NCBI GenBank assembly: GCA_035341855.1
Contig: DAOQWA010000011.1
Span: forward strand, 9,446-73,445
Direction: 5' to 3'
Source: QQVM01 sp035341855
GTDB lineage: Bacteria > Bacteroidota > Bacteroidia > AKYH767-A > 2013-40CM-41-45
Length of the DNA stretch: 64,000 nt
The translations under genes were made by a program, and so were the position numbers. Positions within the stretch are counted from its first letter, which is position 1. Each line of letters starts with the position of its first letter. Below, piece by piece: positions 52,593-61,853 of the stretch. Under the pieces are notes generated by a model. The model did not search any database, was not told the origin of the DNA, and saw only the letters and a program-made list of their open reading frames with translations.

Positions 52593-55500
52593 TTAGTTCA
52601 AGATCAGTTTTAAATAAACCGGAGCCGCTATTCCTACAGTAACCTCTATGGTGTAGAATCCTTTTGGGTATGAAGCTAAATCGAAGTGCAAAAGCTCTTC
52701 AGCATCTGATCTGTTTAAGGCAACACTCTTTACCATAGCGCCCAGAGGATCGAAAAAATTAATAATAGTTTTTTCGGCTTCTGAATTTGGAATTACTAAG
52801 TCAAAACTTCCTGTAGTCGGGTTTGGACTCAACTCATAACCTTCATCATTAATTTCAGTATTCACAACTCTTATTTCAGAATACATGCTTCGTCGATCAA
52901 AATCAACTTGCTTGATACGATAATAATTCCTACCAACAGGAGGTTTCTCGTGAAATGACTCATAGCGTAAGTCGATACTGGAATTACCTGATGCGTTTAC
53001 GACCATGATCGTGTTGAATTCGGAGCCATTTACCGAATGTTCAACTTCAAAATGATCACTATTAATTTCTGATGCTGTGGTCCAGTTTAGTTGATTTCCG
53101 GTTTTGTTTTTCTGAACGATAAACGATTTAAATTCTACCGGTAAGGTTATACTTGGCGCTTGTCCGGTTGTAAAATATCCAAAGCCGTTTATAGAGGTCC
53201 TCGAAGGTGCTGCAGGAGTACTGTTTATGCCGCATGATCCCGGAATGCTCCATGGTCCTGAAGAATTAGTGGACCTAAGTACTGTCCATGCTCCGGCGGA
53301 AGTGTGATTTGTATATGAAGTATTATTCAATGTCATTGTATAATTACCTGAATTTGGATTTGCTGAGGGGTCGATAAACCAATACCCATTGTTTAGTATC
53401 GGAAGCTGACTATAGTCGAGATAATTACAATCTGAAGAAAGCGGACCATTGATTAGTGAAGAATGAGTGTTAAAGGTTACTAAAATATCTGGTATGCTGG
53501 TAGTTGAAGTAAATTCTATGTTTACATTTTGATAGCCTTTACTTGAATTACCTACCGGGAAATTGTATGATCCGGGAAGTCCGTTCAGATTGCGACGAAG
53601 ATTTCCTTCAATGAAACTACTTGAACTTCCACCTAAAATTGATGTAGGGCTTGCCGAAAATATTTTTACCTCTTGACCTCCTGTAGTTACCTTACCTGTG
53701 GCCAAGAAGAGATTACCTCCAACATTGATCTGGAGGTCTGCTCCACTGAGTAAAATCCCGGGACCTGTATTGTTTACATAAACATTATTAAAGAATAAAT
53801 TTCCTCCGGGAACATAAAGTTGTAAGTTGGTGCCATTGAATTCAATTTCACCGGCAAGAGCTGAATTGAGATAAGTCAAATCTCCAAAGGCATTCATAAA
53901 ATTTCCACCAATTCTCAGATGCTTTCCATTACTGTTGAAAATACTTGTTGAGTCGTTACTCGTAAAATTTCTCTTTAAATCGAGAGAGTCTTCGAGTTGA
54001 ACGAAGCCGGCTGTTTTTTGGATTAACAAATTCCCAATTGCATTTGATCCTGTCATTTTGCCTCTCATATATTGTACAGACGTGTTATTTTGAAAGATGA
54101 GAATTGAAGTTGGATCCATTGTAATTGTTCCATTGTTTTCAAAATCTCCGCAAATCGATAAAGTTGAGTTGGGAAGTAGTTTCAATTCTGCACCAGATGC
54201 AATGGTGACATTTCGAGCTGAAACGTTTCCTGATATTTCGGCAATTCTTGGAGCAGGTGCTATCATAACATCAACGGCACAAGATGGACTAATACAATTG
54301 TTTGTCCAGTTATTTACTGCTAGCCAAGAACTGTTATGAGATCCGGTCCATACTGTTTGGCTTTGTGTACCTGTGCAATTAACCAGTGCTACCCAACCGG
54401 CAGCTTGATTTGAGCCATTTGAAATGAATCGTGCAGTAATACAGCCTTGCGGATTCGTTGCATCAATAATTCCCGGACCTGTTGTTCCGCTATATGATCC
54501 GATGAGTGGATAGCTTGTATCAGGTCCATCATATAAATAGAGTAAATCTACTCCATTTTGTGTAGAGAATGACATGAAGTTTAATTGAACATTTTGTCCT
54601 GAGCTGGGATAGAATGTCATGGTTGAGTTTTCATTAGGATTATAAGAAGCCGAACCTCCGCCTGCATCCATAAAAGTTCCACCACATGCACGTATCACAG
54701 AATTGTTTGTCATCGGATAACAGCCACTATTATCACAAGCTGTCGGTACACAACTGAAGTTGGCGGCCCATCCGGTCGTTTGATTGTTCCAATTGGAAAC
54801 GAAACGAAAAGTTAAAGCACCTGCTGAATTTGTCGCTGCTATATTACACGGACCAGAGGTACCGGAAAACTCGCCCATGAGTGGTGCTGTTGTATCTGCT
54901 CCGTCATAGATGTATAAAATGTCGGCACTGGCTTGTGTTAAAAATGCTGAAAAGTTTGCACTCAGAAATGTTCCCGGTACTTCAGGGAAGAATGTCATTG
55001 TACTGGATTCATTGGAAAAATAGGTTCCTATATTTCCACCTGTATCATAAAATTTACCTGAACAAATTGTATCGACTGCTCCGTTGGTCATCACGTAGAC
55101 TCCCTTCGTTGTACCTTTTTGTATATCGCAGCTAAGAGTTGCCTGCCATCCCTGGTTATTAGTATTAGCATTAGAGATGAATTGGAATGTAAGACAACCC
55201 AAAGGATTTCTTGCGGTCATAGTATCCGGAGATACAGAACCGGAATAGGATCCGATCAATGGGGATAATGTATCTGGGCCGTCATATATTGATAAAAAAT
55301 CTACATTAGCTTGAGTAAGAAATGATGAAAATGCGACACTTAAGAATTGTCCCGGTGTTGCAGGATAAATTGTCATCTTTCTATTCTCATTAGAAGAATA
55401 ATTATTTCCACTGCCCCCTGAGTCGTAGAACGTGCCACCACAAACGCTTATTTCTGCACCATCTGTCAATGGGTAATTACCCAAATCAGAACCCGGAATT

Positions 55501-58500
55501 GTGGTACAAGAAAGTACGGCACCCCATCCCGGGTAAAGTCCACCATTATTTGAAATGAATTGAAATGTTAAGCTCCCGGTAGAATTTCGTGCTGCAATAT
55601 ATCCGGGAATTGTTGTTCCTGAGTACATCCCTATGAGAGGGCTTAAAGTATCCGGTCCATCAAATATGTAAAGATTATCTAAAGCATTTTCTAATGTGAA
55701 GGAAGAAAAATTGACTGACATATAGTTTCCGGGAATGGATGGAAAAAATGTCATTATCTTCGATTCATTGCTTTCGTAATTTCCGGTTATTCCACCGCTA
55801 TCATAAAATATTCCTCCACAAATTGTGTCTGCAACATTGTCGGTCATAAGGTATGTACCAAAGTCAGATCCGGGAGTACCAGAACAATCGAAGTATGCGG
55901 ACCATCCGGAATAATTGGTTGACCAATTAGTAACAAATACAAAAGTTAATGCCCCGGTACTGTTGCGTGCTCTAATTCTTCCAGGAAGTGTGTTACCTGA
56001 ATAAGCACCTATCAAATTAATTCCTGCAACCGGTCCATCGTAGATGTAGAGGTAATCTCTTAAGCTCTCAGTTTGAAAGGCATTAAAATTCACTCCAACA
56101 TATTGTCCTGAATCTGACGGAAAGAAAGTCATTGTTTTATTTTCATTACCAAAATAATTGGCATTCGGCCCACCGCTATCATAGAATCTTCCTCCGCAAA
56201 TTGTATCAACCGAATGGTTAGTCATCAGGAATGTGGATGAGTTCGTTCCCGGGGTAGAGACGCAAGAGATGGTTGCATTCCAACCTGTGCTTTGAGTTGT
56301 ATTGTTTGATGAAAAATAAAAAGTAAGACAACCATTGGAGTTTCTGGCTGTAATGGTGTCCGGAGATGTTGAACCTGAGTAAGCACCTAGCAAAGGTGAT
56401 AAAGTGTCAGGTCCATCATATATATAGAGAAAGTCTGTATTTGTTTGTGTAAGAAAAGAAGTAAAGTTCATGCTAATAAACTGACCAGGAACGGACGGAT
56501 GAAAAGTCATAATTTTATTTTCATTCGCTGAGTAATTTGATGATGGCCCATTCGAATCATAGAAAAAACCACCGCATGTTGTGATGATAGATGAATCAGT
56601 CATAGGGTAGGCTCCTGCGTCTGATCCCGGAGTAGTGCTGCAATTAAATACAGCGGACCATCCAGTCTGATTTGTAGTATTTCCTGAGATGAAACGAAAG
56701 GTGAGACATCCGGCACTATTTCTTGCAGCGAGATAAGCCGGATTTGTGGTTCCTGAATAAACTCCTATAAGTGGCGATGAAGTGTTTGGCCCATCATATA
56801 CGTATAAAAAATCTGATGCACTTTGCGTTTGGAAACTACTAAAAGTAACACCAAGATATTCTCCGGGATTGGATGGATAAAAGGTCATCACCTTATTCTC
56901 ATTTGAAAAGTATGAACCGGTAGGACCGCCTGAATCATAAAACCTACCACCACAAATAGTATCCACTGCATTGTGAGTCATGAGGAAAGAAGTTGAATTG
57001 GTTCCGGGCTGTGAAACACAGGAAAATGATGCTGCCCAACCTGCAGCTTGACTTCCTGAGTTAGAGGTAAATGTAAAAGTCAAACAACCTTGCGGGTTTC
57101 TTGCTGTGATAGTGTCCGGAGAATTTGATCCTGAGTAAATTCCCAGCAGTGGGAAAGTGTTGTTCGGTCCATCATAAATATATAGAAGGTCAACATTTGA
57201 CTGTGTCGAGAATGAAGTAAAGTTCATACTGATATATTGACCGCTTACCGATGGATAAAAAGTCATCGTTTTGTTTTCATTAGCAGAATAATTATTTGAC
57301 GGGCCGTTAGAGTCATAAAAGAATCCACCACATGCTGTTATCATTGTGCCATGAGTAAGTGGATAAGCACCGGCATCTGAACCCGGCGTGGCAGAACAGC
57401 TCAATGCAGCTGACCAGCCTGCCTGATTCGCTGAACTATTTGAAGTAAAGCGAAATGTCAGCGCACCTGTTATGTTCCTGGCTGCTATATAAAATGGATT
57501 AGTTGCTCCCGAATATATTCCGATCAATGGTGAGAGCGTGTCAGTACCATCGTATATGTACAGGAAGTCGGCTGCACTTGATGTCTGAAAAGCTGTAAAG
57601 TTCACCCCTAAAAATTGACCGGACGTAGCAGGATAGAAGGTCATAGTTTTGTTTTCATTTGAGGAGTAGTTGCCGCCTGGTCCTCCCGAATCGAAGAATG
57701 TTCCTGCACATACTGTATCAGTAGCCCCGTTTGTCATTGGATAGGATCCAGTCAGCGAACCAGCTATTGGACTACATGACAGATCACATATCCATCCTGT
57801 CGATTGAGTACTTCCATTAGAACTAAACACGAATGTTAAAGCACCGCTTGTATTTCTCGCAGTGATAGTTCCCGGAGATGCATTACCTGAATATACACCG
57901 ATCAGAGGAGCAGAGGCCGTTGTTCCATCATAAATATATAAGAGATCAATTTGTGCTTGAGTGTTAAAAGCACTGAAGGAGGCAGAAATATAATTTCCCG
58001 GAATAGCAGGATAGAACGTTTGTGTCCTGTCTTCATTTGTACCGTATGCTGAACCTGATCCTCCCGAATCATAAAAGGTTCCCCCGCAGACTGTATCAAC
58101 TGCCTGATTGGTCATTGGGTACACTCCGGTGAGAGAACCTTTACTTGGAGAACAAGAAAGCGTGGCAGCCCAACCATTTAGGGGGCCGGTCGTGTTTGAG
58201 ATAAAGTAGAATGTTAGACAACCGTTAGTGTTTCGTGCTGTAATGCTTCCGGGGCTAACAGTTCCGGTATATTCACCTATTAATGGTGCAAGTGTATCAG
58301 GCCCGTCATAAATATATAGAAAATGGTTTCCATTTCGGATATTAAAAACAGTAAAATCTACATTGATATAATTTCCATTTACAGAAGGATAAAATGTCAT
58401 TTTCGAATTTTGGTTAGTGGAATAATTTCCTGAAACTCCGCCATTGTCATAAAAGTTTCCACCACAAATTGTATCAACAGCGTTATGACTCATTGGATAA

Positions 58501-58958
58501 TTACCAAGAAGATTACCCGGTGTAGTAGAACAAGAAGTAACTGCTTGCCATCCTGCTCCTACAACAGTCGGACCTGATGTGAATCTAAAAGTAAGTGAGC
58601 CATTACTGTTTCGTGCGGTGATCTCACCCGGACTACTTGTCCCTGAATAAATTCCGATTAATGGAGACGAAGTGGATCCGCCATCATATATATATAGTAA
58701 ATCAGTTCCGGCCTGTGTGGAGAATGACATAAAACTAATTGTGACATATTCGCCCGGATTTGACGGGTTTATTACGAAAGTGAAATTTTGGTTTGTTCCA
58801 TAGTTTCCAACGCTGCCACCACTGTCATAGAAGTTGTCACCACAACTGCTGATAGTGCTATTAGACATCAAATAATCAATTGCTGATGCCTTGTTTAATG
58901 AAAAGAAATTAATCAGGATTATAAAAATGAATAAAGCCCGATTGAAAAGAATTGACAT
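52593..58958 (-). CDS. Giant surface protein with twelve CUB-like repeats and T9SS sorting tail
   Basis: This 2121-residue protein has a signal peptide (1-26). Residues ~35-1525 are twelve tandem CUB-like domains of about 125 residues. Each begins with C-G-G-x-F-Y-D-S-G-G and N-E, and contains YIYDG, PLIG-x-YSG, and ends in a GW ... C. A C-terminal region of ~600 residues follows: a WTG-type unit (WLAVNNWTNNC), a beta-helix-like section, then LPVEFKSFIVQKN with the Fn3-like block, and finally LSPNPTTGSFDL and the sorting domain to the end. Likely a cell-surface adhesin or protein-binding scaffold, with CUB folds often binding Ca2+ and proteins. No enzyme domain is seen. Confidence 0.88.
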   Translation of the reverse strand: MSILFNRALFIFIILINFFSLNKASAIDYLMSNSTISSCGDNFYDSGGSVGNYGTNQNFTFVINPSNPGEYVTISFMSFSTQAGTDLLYIYDGGSTSSPLIGIYSGTSSPGEITARNSNGSLTFRFTSGPTVVGAGWQAVTSCSTTPGNLLGNYPMSHNAVDTICGGNFYDNGGVSGNYSTNQNSKMTFYPSVNGNYINVDFTVFNIRNGNHFLYIYDGPDTLAPLIGEYTGTVSPGSITARNTNGCLTFYFISNTTGPLNGWAATLSCSPSKGSLTGVYPMTNQAVDTVCGGTFYDSGGSGSAYGTNEDRTQTFYPAIPGNYISASFSAFNTQAQIDLLYIYDGTTASAPLIGVYSGNASPGTITARNTSGALTFVFSSNGSTQSTGWICDLSCSPIAGSLTGSYPMTNGATDTVCAGTFFDSGGPGGNYSSNENKTMTFYPATSGQFLGVNFTAFQTSSAADFLYIYDGTDTLSPLIGIYSGATNPFYIAARNITGALTFRFTSNSSANQAGWSAALSCSATPGSDAGAYPLTHGTMITACGGFFYDSNGPSNNYSANENKTMTFYPSVSGQYISMNFTSFSTQSNVDLLYIYDGPNNTFPLLGIYSGSNSPDTITARNPQGCLTFTFTSNSGSQAAGWAASFSCVSQPGTNSTSFLMTHNAVDTICGGRFYDSGGPTGSYFSNENKVMTFYPSNPGEYLGVTFSSFQTQSASDFLYVYDGPNTSSPLIGVYSGTTNPAYLAARNSAGCLTFRFISGNTTNQTGWSAVFNCSTTPGSDAGAYPMTDSSIITTCGGFFYDSNGPSSNYSANENKIMTFHPSVPGQFISMNFTSFLTQTNTDFLYIYDGPDTLSPLLGAYSGSTSPDTITARNSNGCLTFYFSSNNTTQSTGWNATISCVSTPGTNSSTFLMTNHSVDTICGGRFYDSGGPNANYFGNENKTMTFFPSDSGQYVGVNFNAFQTESLRDYLYIYDGPVAGINLIGAYSGNTLPGRIRARNSTGALTFVFVTNWSTNYSGWSAYFDCSGTPGSDFGTYLMTDNVADTICGGIFYDSGGITGNYESNESKIMTFFPSIPGNYMSVNFSSFTLENALDNLYIFDGPDTLSPLIGMYSGTTIPGYIAARNSTGSLTFQFISNNGGLYPGWGAVLSCTTIPGSDLGNYPLTDGAEISVCGGTFYDSGGSGNNYSSNENRKMTIYPATPGQFLSVAFSSFLTQANVDFLSIYDGPDTLSPLIGSYSGSVSPDTMTARNPLGCLTFQFISNANTNNQGWQATLSCDIQKGTTKGVYVMTNGAVDTICSGKFYDTGGNIGTYFSNESSTMTFFPEVPGTFLSANFSAFLTQASADILYIYDGADTTAPLMGEFSGTSGPCNIAATNSAGALTFRFVSNWNNQTTGWAANFSCVPTACDNSGCYPMTNNSVIRACGGTFMDAGGGSASYNPNENSTMTFYPSSGQNVQLNFMSFSTQNGVDLLYLYDGPDTSYPLIGSYSGTTGPGIIDATNPQGCITARFISNGSNQAAGWVALVNCTGTQSQTVWTGSHNSSWLAVNNWTNNCISPSCAVDVMIAPAPRIAEISGNVSARNVTIASGAELKLLPNSTLSICGDFENNGTITMDPTSILIFQNNTSVQYMRGKMTGSNAIGNLLIQKTAGFVQLEDSLDLKRNFTSNDSTSIFNSNGKHLRIGGNFMNAFGDLTYLNSALAGEIEFNGTNLQLYVPGGNLFFNNVYVNNTGPGILLSGADLQINVGGNLFLATGKVTTGGQEVKIFSASPTSILGGSSSSFIEGNLRRNLNGLPGSYNFPVGNSSKGYQNVNIEFTSTTSIPDILVTFNTHSSLINGPLSSDCNYLDYSQLPILNNGYWFIDPSANPNSGNYTMTLNNTSYTNHTSAGAWTVLRSTNSSGPWSIPGSCGINSTPAAPSRTSINGFGYFTTGQAPSITLPVEFKSFIVQKNKTGNQLNWTTASEINSDHFEVEHSVNGSEFNTIMVVNASGNSSIDLRYESFHEKPPVGRNYYRIKQVDFDRRSMYSEIRVVNTEINDEGYELSPNPTTGSFDLVIPNSEAEKTIINFFDPLGAMVKSVALNRSDAEELLHFDLASYPKGFYTIEVTVGIAAPVYLKLILN
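54380..58870 (-). repeat. Array of twelve ~374-bp CUB-encoding repeats
   Basis: Twelve units of about 374 bp encode CUB-like domains inside the giant surface protein. They differ enough to be expanded long ago, with some pairs clearly closer to each other (units 5 and 7, 4 and 6) than to neighbours. Boundaries are approximate. Confidence 0.8.
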
Positions 58959-59489
58959 AATTAAAAACCTAATTGAAAATCTACCATTGTGATAAATATT
59001 CAGAACTTAGCATTAAGAACAGGACGAATAGCCCCTCATTTAGAATAAGGCTTAATAACGCCTGTATCTGAATTAATTTTCATTGAATAGCAACGACGCA
59101 TCCCATTTGTAAGAATTGAATTAGTGGAATGATGGCATTACACGGGATTCTTATTAAGATTATTTCATTGAAAATCAAGCCAATAAAGATGAATTAAAGT
59201 CAATACTACAGAAGGCAGGTGCATAAAATTGTATCCGGCTTTTTCAATTCCGGACACGACTGCCTGTCGCTATCAGCACGGGTTTGCAGAGAATCGTCAC
59301 AGCTTTTTTTTGCGTCAACACTTGGTTGAAATAAAGTGTAAGAAGCTGATGAAAATGTTGATTTAGTTGAATCTTATTGATGAAAAATGTTTAGCTCGCT
59401 AAAAGCATACAAGGTGTTCTCTTTTCTTATTTGACAGCTTCATCAATAATTTAATTCAAGTGACATATATATTTTGAACTGAGTTTGCA
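58959..59489. other. Gene-free region before the CUB gene (531 bp)
   Basis: No convincing ORF, RNA gene or terminator was found. It must contain the promoter of the CUB gene (minus strand), but no clear TAnnTTTG is visible on that strand. Small imperfect inverted repeats occur around 59252-59267 (CGACTGCCTGTCG). Confidence 0.4.
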
Positions 59490-60869
59490 TTATTGAAGAT
59501 TCTTTGAGGTTTTCTTAAAGATAAAATACACAGGTATCCCTAATAAAATAATTATCAATCCATAAAGACTGAAATTTGTTTGGTATATCAGCATGTTTAA
59601 GGCCACTAATGCAGCAAGGATAATATAGACGGCAGGTATCAATGGATAACCAAAAGCTTTATAGGGACGCTCCATTTCCGGTCGCCTGATCCGCAAGACA
59701 AAGAGTCCGCTTATGGTAAGAACGTAAAAGATCATCACGGCAAACATGATATAATTCAAGAGATCATTATATGTTCCTGAAAAACACAAAATACAAGCCC
59801 AAATGCACTGCATTGTTAGGGAATTAGCAGGAACATGATTTTTATTCAGGCTGCCTGCTTTTTTAAAAAACAAACCATCTTTGGCCATTGCATAGTATAC
59901 CCGGGCTGCTGTAAGTATGATTCCATTTAAACATCCAAAGGTTGAGATCATGATCATGGCAGCCATAAAAAATCGACCTTTATCTCCCAGCACTGTGTTC
60001 ATCATTAAGGTGGCAACCCGACCATTTTCTGCGTTCTGGATCTGTTCAATTGGAAGTACATAGATGTAAGCAAAATTCGCAAGCAGATAGAGGATTATCA
60101 CTGTGCTGGTTCCCAGCAGTAGTGATAGAGGTAAATTTCGTTGAGGATTTTTTACCTCACCTGCGGTATATGTAATGTTGTTCCATGCATCGGCAGAAAA
60201 CAGAGAGCCTGTCATTGCTGCACCAAAAATTCCAATCGTTGTAAGTGTGATTACATCAGGGAAGAGCGGACTAAAGTTCTCTATGCTTCCGATTCCCTGG
60301 TATCCAAAATAGAGTCCGAGAACAACCAACAGCAATAATGCTGCAACTTTTGTAACAGTAAAAATGTTCTGGAGCAAAGCTCCGGCTTTCACTTCGCGAT
60401 AATTGTAGATACTCAGGAGTATGATTATACTTATTGCTAAGAGTTGTTGAGAACTAATATTTACAGGGCCAATTTGAAATAAGATATTCTCTCCTGAAAT
60501 TTCAGGCATAAAAACGCCTGTGAATTTGGCAAAAGCAACTGCAACAGCCGCTATCGTCCCTGTTTGTATGACTGTAAATAGCGTCCATCCATAGAGAAAT
60601 CCATACAAGGGTCCAAAGGCCTCCTTCAGATAAATATATTGACCACCGGCTTTTGGCATTGCTGCTGCGAGTTCGCCATAACTCAAAGCACCCAGAATGG
60701 TGATAATTCCTGTTACAACCCATGCCAGTATTAGCATTCCCGGAGTTTCTACCTTTGTAGCGATCTCAGCTGATACTATAAATATCCCTGAACCGATCAT
60801 CGAACCTATAATGATAGCAGTAGAGTCAAGCAGAGATAATTGTTTCGATAATCCCGAATCTTTGGCCAT
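59490..60869 (-). CDS. APC-family amino-acid permease
   Basis: This inner-membrane transporter has 459 residues and twelve hydrophobic segments. The first helix has GSMIGSGIFIVSAEIA, the usual substrate-binding unwound stretch of APC proteins. WVVTGIITILGALSYGELAAAMPKAGGQYIYL is TM2-3 with the conserved G-x-x-Y-x-E-L, written here over ~45-75. The layout is closest to LAT/basic amino-acid exchangers. The substrate is not determined. Divergent from pyrF; the two start codons are 68 bases apart. Confidence 0.9.
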   Translation of the reverse strand: MAKDSGLSKQLSLLDSTAIIIGSMIGSGIFIVSAEIATKVETPGMLILAWVVTGIITILGALSYGELAAAMPKAGGQYIYLKEAFGPLYGFLYGWTLFTVIQTGTIAAVAVAFAKFTGVFMPEISGENILFQIGPVNISSQQLLAISIIILLSIYNYREVKAGALLQNIFTVTKVAALLLLVVLGLYFGYQGIGSIENFSPLFPDVITLTTIGIFGAAMTGSLFSADAWNNITYTAGEVKNPQRNLPLSLLLGTSTVIILYLLANFAYIYVLPIEQIQNAENGRVATLMMNTVLGDKGRFFMAAMIMISTFGCLNGIILTAARVYYAMAKDGLFFKKAGSLNKNHVPANSLTMQCIWACILCFSGTYNDLLNYIMFAVMIFYVLTISGLFVLRIRRPEMERPYKAFGYPLIPAVYIILAALVALNMLIYQTNFSLYGLIIILLGIPVYFIFKKTSKNLQ

Positions 60870-60925
60870 ACAATGAAGTTTATATCAAATTTGACAACAA
60901 TAAACGAAATTCGTTCTACAAATTG

Positions 60926-60933
60926 TAAGTTTG
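60926..60933 (+). promoter_or_regulatory. -7 promoter element abutting the pyrF start
   Basis: TAAGTTTG matches TAnnTTTG. The ATG at 60938 follows after four bases, so transcription would begin almost at the start codon. Confidence 0.45.
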
Positions 60934-60937
60934 CAGC

Positions 60938-61768
60938 ATGACGCGTTTACAATTATTTGAACAGATCACATTAAAAGGGTCTTATTTGTGCATTGGCCTT
61001 GATACAGATATTAGCAGGATACCAAAACATTTGCTTAAGCATGAGGATCCTGTCTATGAATTTAACAGGCAGATAATAGAAGCTACAAAGGATTTTTGTG
61101 TAGCATATAAACCTAATCTTGCTTTTTATGAATCACGTGGTCCGGCTGGATTAGAAAGCCTTGAGAAAACTGTGCGCATTATTCCTGCTGACATATTCAC
61201 CATTGCTGATGCTAAAAGAGGTGACATAGGCAACACAGCTGAGATGTATGCCCAGACATTTTTTGATTACTATCGCTTCGATGCAGTTACGGTAGCTCCA
61301 TATATGGGAAGAGATTCTGTAACTCCATTCATACGTCCGGGAAACTGGGTAATTCTACTGGCTCTCACCAGTAATAAGGGGTCGTCAGATTTCCAACTTG
61401 CTGAAATGTCAGTCGGTGGAGGCAGAAGCGAAGAGAAATTATTTGAGCATGTATTGCGTACTTCGAAAGATTGGGCAACACCTGATGAAATGATGTATGT
61501 TGTTGGAGCTACACATCCGGAGCTTATCGGCAAGATAAGAAGGATTATCCCCGATCATTTTTTACTGGTTCCCGGAGTTGGTGCACAAGGCGGTAGTTTA
61601 GAAGAAGTATCAAAGGCAGGGTTAAATGCAACCTGCGGCTTGCTTGTAAATTCATCCAGGCAAATTATTTATGCCTCAGTTGCCGAAGATTTTGCTGAAG
61701 CTGCACATAAGGCTGCAAGACAAATGCACATAGAAATGAAGCAGCATTTGGAGAGCATCATTGTTTAA
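60938..61768 (+). CDS. pyrF: Orotidine-5'-phosphate decarboxylase (type 2)
   Basis: PyrF decarboxylates OMP to UMP, the last step of de novo pyrimidine synthesis. It has 276 residues, the longer type 2 form. Active-site pieces are LCIGLDTDISRIP (Asp), VAYKPNLAFYE (Lys), the D-x-K-R-G-D-I core as ADAKRGDIGNTAEMYA, and APYMGRDSVTPF. The C-terminal phosphate-binding part is VPGVGAQGGSLEEV. Its -7 element abuts the start codon, so the leader is expected to be very short. Confidence 0.95.
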   Translation: MTRLQLFEQITLKGSYLCIGLDTDISRIPKHLLKHEDPVYEFNRQIIEATKDFCVAYKPNLAFYESRGPAGLESLEKTVRIIPADIFTIADAKRGDIGNTAEMYAQTFFDYYRFDAVTVAPYMGRDSVTPFIRPGNWVILLALTSNKGSSDFQLAEMSVGGGRSEEKLFEHVLRTSKDWATPDEMMYVVGATHPELIGKIRRIIPDHFLLVPGVGAQGGSLEEVSKAGLNATCGLLVNSSRQIIYASVAEDFAEAAHKAARQMHIEMKQHLESIIV

Positions 61769-61828
61769 ATTATAACCGGCCTGTAAATAATATCCTGCTT
61801 TTATTGGACAGGACTTTAAATGTGATGA

Positions 61829-61850
61829 AATATCTTGCATCAAAGATATT
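61829..61850 (+). promoter_or_regulatory. Inverted repeat directly before the DUF2851 start codon
   Basis: AATATCTT (61829-61836) and AAGATATT (61843-61850) are perfect inverted arms around a six-base loop, and the ATG follows three bases later. It could be a regulator site or an RNA hairpin over the start region. Confidence 0.4.
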
Positions 61851-61853
61851 TTA

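Noticed and set aside
54380..58870. Long array of similar units, considered as CRISPR or satellite DNA.
   Set aside because: Units are ~374 bp, keep one open frame and encode CUB-like domains with conserved Cys and Gly; there is no short repeat/spacer pattern.
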